Assembly: GCF_003254525.1 (NCBI RefSeq)
Contig: NZ_QFYS01000002.1
Coordinates: forward strand, 1-64,000
Source: Phenylobacterium kunshanense
GTDB lineage: Bacteria; Pseudomonadota; Alphaproteobacteria; Caulobacterales; Caulobacteraceae
Reading direction: 5' to 3'
Length of the DNA: 64,000 bases
Positions 45,038 to 53,622 of the stretch are shown here, one piece after another. The translations under genes and the position numbers were made by a program. The notes beneath the pieces were generated by a model. It saw only the letters and a list, made by a program, of their open reading frames with translations, did not search any database and had not been told where the DNA came from. Position 1 is the stretch's first letter; every line of letters begins with the position of its first letter.

Positions 45038-45736
45038 TCAGAGGCTGGCCCGAAAGACGAAGGGCCCCACGTGGCCGACGGCCTCGTCGAAGACGACCCA
45101 GATGTCGCCGCCCGTGGCCTGCCACCGCCGGCAGAACGAGACGTCCTCGCCCATGGCGACGCCGGTTTCGTCGTAGTCGGGGTCGAAGCATTGCAGGACG
45201 TTCTTCAGGCCCTGGTGCTCGTAGTAGCTGCCGGCGGCAGGGCGATAGAGCTCGGGATGGGCGTCGCGCAGGGTCTCGAACACCTGCCGCTTGATGAGCA
45301 TGAGGCCCGTCCCAGTGCGGCGCGCCTTGTAGAAGCCGTTCCGCTCCACGCGCGGTGTCTCCAGCTCCATCACGAAGCTGAGCGAGCGGGCCCAGGCGCC
45401 GCCCGGGTTGTCGTGCATCCGCGACATGGCGTGGAAACGCGGCACGTCCAGAACCCGGTGCGGGCAGACCGCCGAGACGACCGGCGAGTCGAAGTCGAGC
45501 ATCCGACGGATCAAGTGGGGCGGGTAGTCGATATCGCTGTCGATGAAGAGCAGGTGGGAGTGGCCGGACTCCAGCACATGGCTGGCCAGGGCGTTGCGCG
45601 CCCACGCCAGCAGCGTGCCGCTGGTGGTCTTCCAGTCCAGCCGGTCGCCCATTTCCGCCCACAGCGACAGCAGCGACCCGGTGTAGTGGGTCGTCAGCTG
45701 GCCATTGTAAGTCGGTGTTCCCACCAGGATCCGCAT
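45038..45736 (-). CDS. GT-A-like glycosyltransferase family protein
   Basis: A 232-residue protein with a glycosyltransferase-2-like start (MRILVGTPTYNGQLTTHY) and an acidic metal motif DSDIDYP (66-72) at the expected distance from the N-terminus. EDVSFCRRW (near 205) looks like the acid-base/second acidic region. There is no membrane segment. It may act on a surface polysaccharide or a phage-like saccharide; donor and acceptor are unknown. The start at 45736 fits the fold; the longer frame (45808) adds a non-conserved stretch. Confidence 0.7.
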   Translation of the reverse strand: MRILVGTPTYNGQLTTHYTGSLLSLWAEMGDRLDWKTTSGTLLAWARNALASHVLESGHSHLLFIDSDIDYPPHLIRRMLDFDSPVVSAVCPHRVLDVPRFHAMSRMHDNPGGAWARSLSFVMELETPRVERNGFYKARRTGTGLMLIKRQVFETLRDAHPELYRPAAGSYYEHQGLKNVLQCFDPDYDETGVAMGEDVSFCRRWQATGGDIWVVFDEAVGHVGPFVFRASL

Positions 45737-45836
45737 TGCGTCGTCTTCCGCCACCGGTGCGCCCGGTACACGGGTCTGGCCCGCGCGCGTCAAAGGGCGC
45801 TCGGCCAAAGGCGCCGCTGGCGCGATGAGCGGCCGA

Positions 45837-48800
45837 TCAGGCGTCCAGGTTCAGCAGCGCCGGATCGCCGCCCTGGGCGGTGATGTTGACACTGACCGCC
45901 CGCTCCACCGCATACCGCAGCAGGGCATGCGGCCCGCCGGCCTTGGGACCGGTGCCCGACAGCCCCTCGCCGCCGAACGGCTGCACGCCGACCACCGCGC
46001 CGATCATCGAGCGGTTCACATAGGCGTTGCCGGCGGGGACGGCCTCACGGACTTCGTCGGCGAAGGCCTCGATGCGGCTGTGAACGCCGAGGGTCAGGCC
46101 GTAGCGCGCGGCCACCAGCGGCGCGGCGGCCTCGGCCAGCTTGGCCGGGTCGTAGCGGACCACGTGCAGGACCGGGCCGAAGACCTCCTTCTGCAGGAAG
46201 GCGGCGTCGGGGATCTCGGCCAGGGTCGGGGCGAAGAAATGGCCGCCGGCCGGAACCTCCAGCCTTCGCAGCACGCGGCCCTCGGCCGCCAGCCGCTCCA
46301 CGTGGGCGTCGAGCACGGCCTTGGCGTCGGTATCGATCACCGGTCCGATGTCGGTGCGCGGATCGGCCGGATCGCCGACCACAAGGGTGTCCATGGCGCC
46401 CTTAAGGCCGTCGATCAGCGCGTCGGCGGTCTCGTGCGGCGCGAACAGGATCCGCAGGGCCGAGCAGCGCTGGCCGGCCGATCCAAAGGCCGAGGCGAGC
46501 ACATCGTCGATCACCTGTTCGCGCAGGGCGGTCGTGTCGACGAACATGGCGTTCAGCCCGCCGGTCTCGGCGATGAAGGGCACGATGGGCCCCTGACGCG
46601 CGGCGAGCGTCCGGTTGATCGCCCAGGCCGTGTCGGTCCCGCCGGTGAAGGCCACGCCGTCGCAGCCGGGGTGCGAGACCAGGGCCTGGCCGACCGTCGC
46701 GCCGTCGCCGGGCAGCAGGTGCAGCAGGCCCTCCGGCACGCCGGCGGCATGGAACAGCTTCACCGCCTCGCTGGCGATGATCGGGGTCTGCTCCGCCGGC
46801 TTGGCCAGCACGCCGTTGCCGGCGGCCAGGGCCGCGGCCACCTGGCCGGTGAAGATGGCCAGGGGGAAATTCCACGGGCTGATGCAGACGAACACGCCGC
46901 GGCCGCGCAAGGACAGCTGGTTGGTCTCGCCCACCGGGCCGCGCAGGGTCTCCGGGCTGGCGAACTGCCGCTCGGCCAGCAGGGCGTAGTAGCGGCAGAA
47001 GTCCACGGCCTCGCGCACCTCGGCGATGGCGTCGGCGTAGCTCTTGCCGGCTTCGCGGACGCAGATGGAGATCAGGCGCTCGCGGTCGGTTTCCAGCGCG
47101 TCGCCCATAGCCCGCAGCACCTTGGCGCGGCCCTCCCCGCCGCGGCGGTCCCAGCCCGGCTGGGCGGCGTGGGCGGCGGCGAACGCCGTATCGGCCTGGG
47201 CGGGCGTCGCCTGCCAGGCGCGGCCGAGCGTGCGGGAGAGGTGGGACGGCGACAGCGCCGGCTTGAAGGCGCCCGCCTTTTCCAGTCGACCCGAGATGAT
47301 CGGCCCGGCTTCCAGTTCCTCCCTATCCAGCTTGGCGACCGCCGCCGTGAGCTGGTCGCGCACCGCCTTGATGGAGAGGTCCAGGCCCTCGGAATTCTTC
47401 CGGCCGGGCCCGTAGACGTCGCGCGGCAGCGGGATGCGCGGGTGCGGGCCGGCGCCTGCGGCCTCGACGGCGGTGATCGGGTCGACGACGACCTTCGACA
47501 CCGGGGTCTTCTCGTCGAGCAGGGCGTGGACGAACGAGGTGTTGGCGCCGTTCTCCAGCAGGCGACGGACGAGGTAGGGCAGGAGGTCCTCGTGGCTGCC
47601 CACCGGGGCGTAGACCCGGAGCGGGAAGTCGCCGTAGCGGTCCTTGGCGCCGCCATAGAGCGCCTCGCCCATGCCGTGCAGGCGCTGGAACTCGGGGCTT
47701 AGGCCCATCTGGCTCGCCATCACCCGGACGGCGGCGAGGGTGTGGGCGTTGTGGGTCGCGAACTGGCCGTACAGCGCCGGCGCGGCCGCCAGCAGGGCGC
47801 GGGCGCAGACCAGGTAGCTGACGTCGGTGGCCGCCTTGGTCGTGTAGACCGGATAGCCGGGCAGGCCGGCGACCTGGGCGCGCTTGATCTCCGAGTCCCA
47901 GTAGGCGCCCTTCACCAGGCGCACCATCAGCCGGCGGCCGGACGCGCGGGCGATGCCGGCGACGGCGTCGATCACCTGAGGCCCGCGCTTCTGGTAGGCC
48001 TGCACCGCGAGGCCGAGGCCGCGCCAGGCGCCCAGCGCCGGCTCACGCGCCAGCCGGTCCAGCAGCTCCAGGGAGATGACGAGGCGGTCGGCCTCCTCGG
48101 CGTCGAGGGTCAGGTTGATATCGGCCTCGGCGGCCATGACCGCGAGGCGCAGGATGCGAGGGTACAGGTCGGCGAACACCCGCTCGGCCTGGCGCGCCTC
48201 GTACCGCGGCGAGAGGGCCGACAGCTTCACCGAGACGCCGTGGCCGCGCTCGGGGCCCTGGCCCTTGGCGTGTCCGCCGACGATCTGGATGGCGCGGGCG
48301 TAGGCGGTCTCATAGCGATCGGCGTCGGCGTCGGTGCGGGCGCCCTCGCCCAGCATGTCGAACGAGCAGACGAAGCCGTCGCCGCCCGCGCGCTTGATGG
48401 CCTTCTCGATGGTGGCGCCCAATACGAACTGTTCGCCCATGATGCGGACGGCGGCGCCCACGGCCTTGCGGATGACCGGCTCACCGAGCCGCCCGGCCAG
48501 CCGCCGGACGAAGCCCGGCAGATCGCTCCGCGCCTCCTCGTCCGGGTCGATGATCTTGCCGGTGAGCATCAGGCTCCAGGTGGAGGCGTTGACCAGCAGG
48601 CTGTCGGAGCGGCCGGCGTGGCTGGCCCAGTCGGCGGAGGCGATCTTCTCGGCGATCAGGCGGTCGCGGGTCTCCTCGTCGGGCGTGCGGAGCAGCGCCT
48701 CGGCCAGGCACATCAGCGCCAGGCCCTCGCGGGTGGAGAGGCTGAACTCCTGCAGGAAGCTTTCGACCACGCCCTGGCGGCGGGCGCTCTGGCGGGCGGC

Positions 48801-48932
48801 CCGGACCAGGGCCTCGGCTTCGCCCTGCACGGCGTCGCGGTCCTGCTGCGACAGGGGCTTGGCGGCGAGCAGGGCCGCAATGGCCGTACGTTCATCGGCG
48901 AACTTCGCCGCATCCAGGTGATCGAACGACAT
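45837..48932 (-). CDS. putA: Bifunctional proline dehydrogenase / L-glutamate gamma-semialdehyde dehydrogenase PutA
   Basis: A 1031-residue enzyme that oxidises proline to glutamate in two steps with channelling of the intermediate. The proline dehydrogenase barrel with FAD covers about residues 150-470 (FSFDML-like FVCSFDMLGEGART, VRLVKGAYWDSEIKRAQ, FATHNAHTLAAV). The aldehyde dehydrogenase domain covers about 530-1010 (ISPWNFPLAIFTGQ, FTGGTDTAWAINR, ETGGLNAMFVD, catalytic C823 in GQRCSALRI). It lacks the N-terminal ribbon-helix-helix of E. coli PutA, so regulation is by the divergent Lrp-type gene. Start 48932 follows GGAGGCGTGG. Confidence 0.96.
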   Translation of the reverse strand: MSFDHLDAAKFADERTAIAALLAAKPLSQQDRDAVQGEAEALVRAARQSARRQGVVESFLQEFSLSTREGLALMCLAEALLRTPDEETRDRLIAEKIASADWASHAGRSDSLLVNASTWSLMLTGKIIDPDEEARSDLPGFVRRLAGRLGEPVIRKAVGAAVRIMGEQFVLGATIEKAIKRAGGDGFVCSFDMLGEGARTDADADRYETAYARAIQIVGGHAKGQGPERGHGVSVKLSALSPRYEARQAERVFADLYPRILRLAVMAAEADINLTLDAEEADRLVISLELLDRLAREPALGAWRGLGLAVQAYQKRGPQVIDAVAGIARASGRRLMVRLVKGAYWDSEIKRAQVAGLPGYPVYTTKAATDVSYLVCARALLAAAPALYGQFATHNAHTLAAVRVMASQMGLSPEFQRLHGMGEALYGGAKDRYGDFPLRVYAPVGSHEDLLPYLVRRLLENGANTSFVHALLDEKTPVSKVVVDPITAVEAAGAGPHPRIPLPRDVYGPGRKNSEGLDLSIKAVRDQLTAAVAKLDREELEAGPIISGRLEKAGAFKPALSPSHLSRTLGRAWQATPAQADTAFAAAHAAQPGWDRRGGEGRAKVLRAMGDALETDRERLISICVREAGKSYADAIAEVREAVDFCRYYALLAERQFASPETLRGPVGETNQLSLRGRGVFVCISPWNFPLAIFTGQVAAALAAGNGVLAKPAEQTPIIASEAVKLFHAAGVPEGLLHLLPGDGATVGQALVSHPGCDGVAFTGGTDTAWAINRTLAARQGPIVPFIAETGGLNAMFVDTTALREQVIDDVLASAFGSAGQRCSALRILFAPHETADALIDGLKGAMDTLVVGDPADPRTDIGPVIDTDAKAVLDAHVERLAAEGRVLRRLEVPAGGHFFAPTLAEIPDAAFLQKEVFGPVLHVVRYDPAKLAEAAAPLVAARYGLTLGVHSRIEAFADEVREAVPAGNAYVNRSMIGAVVGVQPFGGEGLSGTGPKAGGPHALLRYAVERAVSVNITAQGGDPALLNLDA

Positions 48933-49034
48933 CCACGCCTCCACATCCGTAAGCATTCGGCGTAGGGCAGATTTCGGCGAATGTGCTACGTAAGAACGGG
49001 CCTTCAGCCGAAGCTTCTCCTGCGGACAGACACT

Positions 49035-49505
49035 ATGGCGAATATCCTGCGGCTGGACGACACCGATCGGCGATTGCTGCGGGTGCTGCAGGCCGACGGC
49101 CGCATCAGCAACGCCGAGTTGGCCGAGCGCTGCCACCTGTCGCCCTCGGCCTGCTCCGATCGGGTCCGCCGGCTGCGCGATAGCGGCTACATCACCGGCT
49201 TCGCGGCGCTGGTGGATCCGGCGCTGGTGGAGCGCGGCGTGCTGATCTTCGTGGAGGTGCTGCTGGACCGCACCACGCCCGACGTCTTCGAGACCTTCGC
49301 GGCGGCGGCCCGTCGCTCGCCCGACGTCCTGGAGTGCCACATGGTGGCGGGCGGCTTCGACTATCTGATCAAGGCGCGAGTGCGCGACCTGCCCGCCTGG
49401 AGGGTGTTCCTGGAAGAGGTCCTGGTGCGGATCCCCGGCGTGCGCGAGACGCGGACCTACGCCGTGCTGGAAGAGGTCAAGTCGACGACGCAGCTGCCGA
49501 TCTGA
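49035..49505 (+). CDS. putR: Lrp/AsnC-family regulator, probable PutR
   Basis: A 156-residue regulator with an N-terminal winged helix (LDDTDRRLLRVLQADGRISNAELAERCHLSPSACSDRVRRLRDSGYI) and a C-terminal RAM/AsnC ligand domain (VLECHMVAGGFDYLIKARVRDLPAW). Divergent orientation 102 bp from putA is the standard arrangement for PutR, which activates putA with proline as ligand in other alphaproteobacteria. The symbol is assigned by context. ATG 49035 was chosen over an upstream in-frame start because the HTH begins right after it. Confidence 0.88.
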   Translation: MANILRLDDTDRRLLRVLQADGRISNAELAERCHLSPSACSDRVRRLRDSGYITGFAALVDPALVERGVLIFVEVLLDRTTPDVFETFAAAARRSPDVLECHMVAGGFDYLIKARVRDLPAWRVFLEEVLVRIPGVRETRTYAVLEEVKSTTQLPI

Positions 49506-49526
49506 ATCCCGCCTCTGATGGGGAGG

Positions 49527-49560
49527 GAAAAGAAAAGGGCCCGGCGTTTCCACCGGGCCC
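49527..49560 (-). terminator. Terminator of the OmpA-like gene
   Basis: On the minus strand, GGGCCCGG / CCGGGCCC (49537-49560) with an 8-nt loop is followed by TTTTCTTTT. It lies 27 nt after the ompA-like stop. The T tract is only on the minus strand, so it serves that gene; the facing putR gene may use the same stem less efficiently. Confidence 0.88.
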
Positions 49561-49587
49561 CGATCTCATTCGCAGTCGTGGATCGAC

Positions 49588-50781
49588 TTAGAAGTTGATG
49601 TCGATCGTCGAACGGCGGTTCAGCGGTTCCTTCACGCCGTCGCCGGTGGCGACCGCGGGCATGGACTCGCCCTTCCAGTCGACCGACAGCGCGCCGGCGC
49701 CCACGCCAGAACCCACCAGGGCGTCGGCCACGGCCTTCGCACGGCGCTCGGACAGGCGGACGTTGTAGGCGTCCGAACCGGAGGTGTCGGCGTGGCCCAC
49801 GACCACCACGCGGGTGGCGTTGCCGGCCTTGGCGTAGTTCGCCGCGTCGGTGATCACCGCCTGGGCTTCCGGCGTGATCACGTACTGATCGAACGGGAAG
49901 TAGACGATGAACTGCTTCGCCTCATAGGCCGGCGGCGGAGGCGGCGGCGGAGGAGGCGGAGGCGGCGGGGGAGGCGGCGGAGGCGGCGGGGGCGGCGGCG
50001 GGGGCGGCGGGGGAGCCGCGAACAGGTACCGCAGACCCAGCGTCACCGCCTGGTCTTCATAGGCGCCCGAGAACACGCCGGGCTGCAGGCCCGTCGCCAG
50101 GCTGTTCGAGGACGCGAAGTCCAGATCAGACCCCGACAGATAGCGATAGGTCAGGTCGACGCTCAGCTGCTCGGTCGCCTTCCAGGCGAGGCCGGCGATG
50201 AACTGGTAGGCGAAAGCCGTGTCGTCGTCGTCGACGGTCAGGTTCTGGATCGCCGTGGCGGCGGTGGCGCCGGGCACGTTCGAGAACTGGCCGGTCACGT
50301 CCACCTTGACGTGATTGACGCCGATGCCCGCGCCGATGAACGGGTTGATCGTCGAGTCGGGCAGGATGTCGTAGATGATGTTGCCCATCAGGCTCCACGA
50401 CGTCACGTCACCGTCGGGCGAACCGCAGGCCGGCGACGCGGCCGTGCGGGTCACGCCGGGGGTGCACAGGCCGACGACAGCCTGGTTGCCGCCGCCGCGG
50501 ATCGACTCGATGTCGCCGCCGCGGTAGCCGAGCTCGAGCTCGACGCGCCAGTTGCTGTTGAGCTGGTAGCCAAGGCGAGCGAAGCCGGCCCAGTCCTCTT
50601 CCTGGTTGAATTCCCAGTCATAGGGGACGCCGTTCGGCGCGTTGTTCGCCGACTTGAGCTCGAATTCCTGCGGCCAGTGATATCCGAGGTCGACTGCGCC
50701 GTACCAGCCTTCTTGCGCGGACGCGCCGGAGGCGGCGAACGCCGCTGCCATTGCGGCCCCTGCCAGGAGTTTCAACTTCAT
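49588..50781 (-). CDS. OmpA-family outer-membrane protein with 28-proline linker
   Basis: A 397-residue porin-like protein: signal peptide (MKLKLLAGAAMAAAFAASGASA), an eight-stranded OmpA-type barrel (about 23-245, starting EGWYGAVDLGYHW), a run of 28 uninterrupted prolines (about 256-283) and a C-terminal OmpA peptidoglycan-binding domain (FIVYFPFDQYVITPEAQ, VVVVGHADTSGSDAYNVRLSERRAKAV). It anchors the outer membrane to the cell wall. The proline run is much longer than usual OmpA linkers. An extracellular loop contains two cysteines (GLCTPG ... SPACGSP). Confidence 0.93.
   Translation of the reverse strand: MKLKLLAGAAMAAAFAASGASAQEGWYGAVDLGYHWPQEFELKSANNAPNGVPYDWEFNQEEDWAGFARLGYQLNSNWRVELELGYRGGDIESIRGGGNQAVVGLCTPGVTRTAASPACGSPDGDVTSWSLMGNIIYDILPDSTINPFIGAGIGVNHVKVDVTGQFSNVPGATAATAIQNLTVDDDDTAFAYQFIAGLAWKATEQLSVDLTYRYLSGSDLDFASSNSLATGLQPGVFSGAYEDQAVTLGLRYLFAAPPPPPPPPPPPPPPPPPPPPPPPPPPPPAYEAKQFIVYFPFDQYVITPEAQAVITDAANYAKAGNATRVVVVGHADTSGSDAYNVRLSERRAKAVADALVGSGVGAGALSVDWKGESMPAVATGDGVKEPLNRRSTIDINF
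49930..50013 (-). repeat. 84-bp proline-codon tract in the OmpA-like gene
   Basis: Twenty-eight consecutive proline codons (CCG, CCT and CCC mixed) form a nearly pure GGC/GGA/GGG-rich strand. Mixed codons mean it is not a perfect triplet repeat, though slipped-strand length changes remain possible. Ribosome stalling at such runs usually requires EF-P. Confidence 0.95.
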
Positions 50782-51310
50782 AATCAGAGCCCTCTCGTTG
50801 CCCTCAGGTGGTGCGGCCGTTTGACCCAGCCGCCGTTATAACAAGGCCGACCCGTTGCGAAAGTGTCGCCAGAGCCACACTCGCAGCGCAAATTCGCCTG
50901 CCTTCCCAAGCTTAGCCAGGACGCCGCCCGGCGCCTCGCCCGCAAACGACGCCGTTTGCGAACGATGCGCAGGCACAGTGGCCCGGATCGCCCCGTCTGG
51001 CGTCGTGTGCGCCAGCCTCGCCGTCATAGCGAAGACATTGCCGATTCTGCAGCGCCGCTGGCGCCGCGTCCGTCGTATTCTGACGCAAGCCCTTGGCAAT
51101 TCTTGAATAGACGGCCGGGTGACGCAGCCTGCCCGGAGTGTCCGGGGGAGCCGGAACCGGCCCCCAACGGTTGCTCGCTTCGTGACATGCGCAATTCCCC
51201 GACCCTCGGCCGCCCGACGTCTGGCTGCCCAACGCAGCAAGGTCACGCTTGGTTCCGCCCGCATGAACCGCCGATGAAATTTTTCTTCGCCGCCCCGTTT
51301 CCGGCGCCGT
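50782..51310. other. Long intergenic region upstream of the OmpA-like gene
   Basis: A 529-bp stretch between the start of the ompA-like gene and the 3' end of the Kef antiporter gene. Frames here lack coding character (Arg/Pro/His-rich, no motif). It should contain the ompA promoter and a long 5' region. I recognised no tRNA, riboswitch or small protein; an unannotated small RNA is possible but not supported. Confidence 0.4.
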
Positions 51311-53095
51311 TCAGCCGCTTCGGTCACGCTGGAATCGGCGTGAACGCCCGCCGAGCGAGTCCGGGCGGTTCAGCGCGGCGCGGAATTCGTCACGCCGCTC
51401 GTGGATCGAGGCGATGACGAGGCCCATCGGCACGCCGATCTCGACCAGAACGGCCTCGGATAGCTGCAGGCTGGCTTCGACGGTCTCGGGTACGGCGTCC
51501 GTGGCGCCGAGGTCATAGAGCCGCTGGGCGTGACGGGCGTCCCGGGCCCGGGCGACGATGGTCAGGTCGGGACGCAGTTCTCGCGCGACGGCCACGATGG
51601 CCTCGACCCCCTCGGGGTTGTCCATGGTGACCACCAGCGCCCGCGCCTCGGCCAGGCCGCACCGCAGCAGGAATTCCGCCCGTGAGGCGTCGCCGAAGTA
51701 GATGCTTTCGCCGGCGCGACGACCCTGCTCGACCAGCTTGGCGTCGAGGTCGGCCCCGACCCAGGCGATCTCGTGCCGCCGCAGCATGTCGCCCACGAGC
51801 CGGCCCACGCGACCATAGCCGATCACCAGCACGCCAGGGTCGGTCGCGGCTTCGCCCCCCGGAGGCTCCGGGGGCAGTTCGGCTGGCGTCACCTGGCGCC
51901 CGCTCAGGCGCAGGCTGAGCTGGGACAGGAGGGGGATGGTGAACATCGTCAGCGTCGCGGCCACGAGTACGGTCTCGCCGACGGACCGTTCCACCAGGCG
52001 CTCGGTCATCGCCTGGCCGAGGATCACGAAGGCGAACTCGCCTGCGCCGGCGAGCAGCAGGGCGGCCTCGATGGCGCTTCGGGTCTTGAGGCCGAATACA
52101 CGAGCAAGGCCGAAGACCACCGCCGTGTTCAACACGAGCAGCCCCGCGGCGATGCCCACGATCGCCCACGGACGTTCGAGCAGCAGCGGCACGTTGAGGC
52201 CGATGCCGACGGAGATGAAGAACAGGCCGAGCAGGAGCCCCTTGAACGGCTCGACGCGGACCTCGACCTCGTGTCGGAACTCGGTCTCGGCCAGGAGCAG
52301 GCCGGCGACGAAGGCGCCGAGCGCCATCGAGAGCCCCGCCAGGGCGCTGACCAGGCCGGCGCCGACGACGACCAGGAGGGACGCGGCCAGGAACAGCTCC
52401 TCGCTGCGCGCCCGGGCGACCGAGCGCAGCATGGGTCGCAGGAGCACCCGCCCCAGCACGAACAGGACGCCAAGCCCGACGATCGCCGGCGCCAGGGACA
52501 GCGCGAAGTTCAGCAACGGCGCGTCGCCGCTGGTGCGCCCCAGGAGCGTCAGGGTCACGAGGATGGGCGCGACGGCCAGATCCTGGAACAGCAGCACCGA
52601 GAAGGTCGCGCGCCCCGCCTGGGCATGCTGGCGCTTCTGTTCGGCCAGGATGGGCATGACGATGGCGGTGGACGAAAGGGCCAGCGCCGCCCCCAGGGCG
52701 AGCGCCGCGGACGGCGGCTGGCCGATGGCGACCGCGGCGCCGGCGATCACCGACAGGCACAGGCCCACCTGCAGCGCGCCCAGGCCGAACACATAGCGTC
52801 GCATCGCACGGAGACGCTCCCACGACAGCTCGAGCCCGATCATGAACAGCAGGAAGACGACCCCGAGTTCGGCGAGCTGCGACAGCTCGTCGGGATTGTC
52901 GATCGTGAAGGCTTCCAGCCACGTCACATCATGCGACAGGCTGCCCAGCCCATAGGGGCCCAGCACGACCCCGGCGCCGAGGAAGCCCAGGATTGGACTG
53001 ATCTTCCACCGGCGGAAGAGCGGCACCACGACCCCGGCCGTCGCGAGAAACAGGACGACATCCTTGTACGCGCCGGTTTCGACGTGGCCTTCCAT
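51311..53095 (-). CDS. Kef/CPA2-type cation:proton antiporter with RCK_N domain
   Basis: A 594-residue inner-membrane transporter. Twelve or so helices span about 10-400 (LAELGVVFLLFMIGLELSWERL, ALALSSTAIVMPILAEQ, ATFSVLLFQDLAVAPILVTLTLLG with the QD pair in the ion site). A cytosolic TrkA-N/RCK domain follows (VLVIGYGRVGRLVGDMLRRHEI near 425-447; IYFGDASRAEFLLRCGL). Kef systems release K+ in response to glutathione adducts; whether this one does is not shown. There is no KefF/KefG partner. A regulatory C-terminal extension is basic. Confidence 0.88.
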   Translation of the reverse strand: MEGHVETGAYKDVVLFLATAGVVVPLFRRWKISPILGFLGAGVVLGPYGLGSLSHDVTWLEAFTIDNPDELSQLAELGVVFLLFMIGLELSWERLRAMRRYVFGLGALQVGLCLSVIAGAAVAIGQPPSAALALGAALALSSTAIVMPILAEQKRQHAQAGRATFSVLLFQDLAVAPILVTLTLLGRTSGDAPLLNFALSLAPAIVGLGVLFVLGRVLLRPMLRSVARARSEELFLAASLLVVVGAGLVSALAGLSMALGAFVAGLLLAETEFRHEVEVRVEPFKGLLLGLFFISVGIGLNVPLLLERPWAIVGIAAGLLVLNTAVVFGLARVFGLKTRSAIEAALLLAGAGEFAFVILGQAMTERLVERSVGETVLVAATLTMFTIPLLSQLSLRLSGRQVTPAELPPEPPGGEAATDPGVLVIGYGRVGRLVGDMLRRHEIAWVGADLDAKLVEQGRRAGESIYFGDASRAEFLLRCGLAEARALVVTMDNPEGVEAIVAVARELRPDLTIVARARDARHAQRLYDLGATDAVPETVEASLQLSEAVLVEIGVPMGLVIASIHERRDEFRAALNRPDSLGGRSRRFQRDRSG

Positions 53096-53178
53096 CAGGT
53101 CTCCGATTTCGCTGTCGCCGCCACTATGGCCTGCGCCGCCGGCTTGCGGAATCCCGGGATCGGTTTAGGAGGCCGTGC

Positions 53179-53562
53179 GTGGGACACGCGGGGACCAGGG
53201 CCGGGCGCGCCGAGCGGCGCGGGATGATCGCGCTATGCGCGGCGTTCATCCTGCTGGTCCAGATGCTGGCCCCGGCCTTCGCCGCGTCGGGCCCCCGCCT
53301 GCCCGACGGGTCGCTGCTGATCTGCGCTGACGGCGGAATGGCGCCCTCGGGCGCGCCCACCCCCGCGGATGACGGCGATCACAGCTGCGACCACTGCGTC
53401 TGCCCCGCCTCGGCCATCGCGCCCGCGCCGACCGCCACGGTCCAGCGCGTGGCCTATTCGGCCCAGGCGGCGGATCCTGCGACGCCGCCGCGCTTCCTCA
53501 CCCCGCCGGCCCGCGCACCACCGCGCCCGCCGGGCCAGGGCCCTCCCTCCTCCGACGCCTGA
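53179..53562 (+). CDS. DUF2946-type small membrane/secreted protein
   Basis: A 127-residue protein with a hydrophobic N-terminal segment (MIALCAAFILLVQMLAPAFAAS) and a mature part with a CDHCVCPAS cysteine/histidine cluster, as in DUF2946 proteins found in copper-related operons. The cluster could bind metal. GTG at 53179 follows a perfect AGGAGG. It is the first gene of a four-gene plus-strand run (TonB receptor, DUF1775, PCuAC), 60 nt before the receptor. Confidence 0.72.
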   Translation: MGHAGTRAGRAERRGMIALCAAFILLVQMLAPAFAASGPRLPDGSLLICADGGMAPSGAPTPADDGDHSCDHCVCPASAIAPAPTATVQRVAYSAQAADPATPPRFLTPPARAPPRPPGQGPPSSDA

Positions 53563-53622
53563 CGACCTCGCCGGCGCGCCGCCTGTGCGCGCCTGTCTTC
53601 ACGTGTCTGGAAATCATCTCCC

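Noticed and set aside
48981..49034. Longer N-terminus for PutR
   Set aside because: The extra residues precede the conserved Lrp start and overlap the putA/putR promoter interval.
50863..51417. 184-codon frame in the long gap upstream of the OmpA-like gene
   Set aside because: Composition is Arg/Pro/His-rich, no motif, and it runs into the antiporter gene on the opposite strand.
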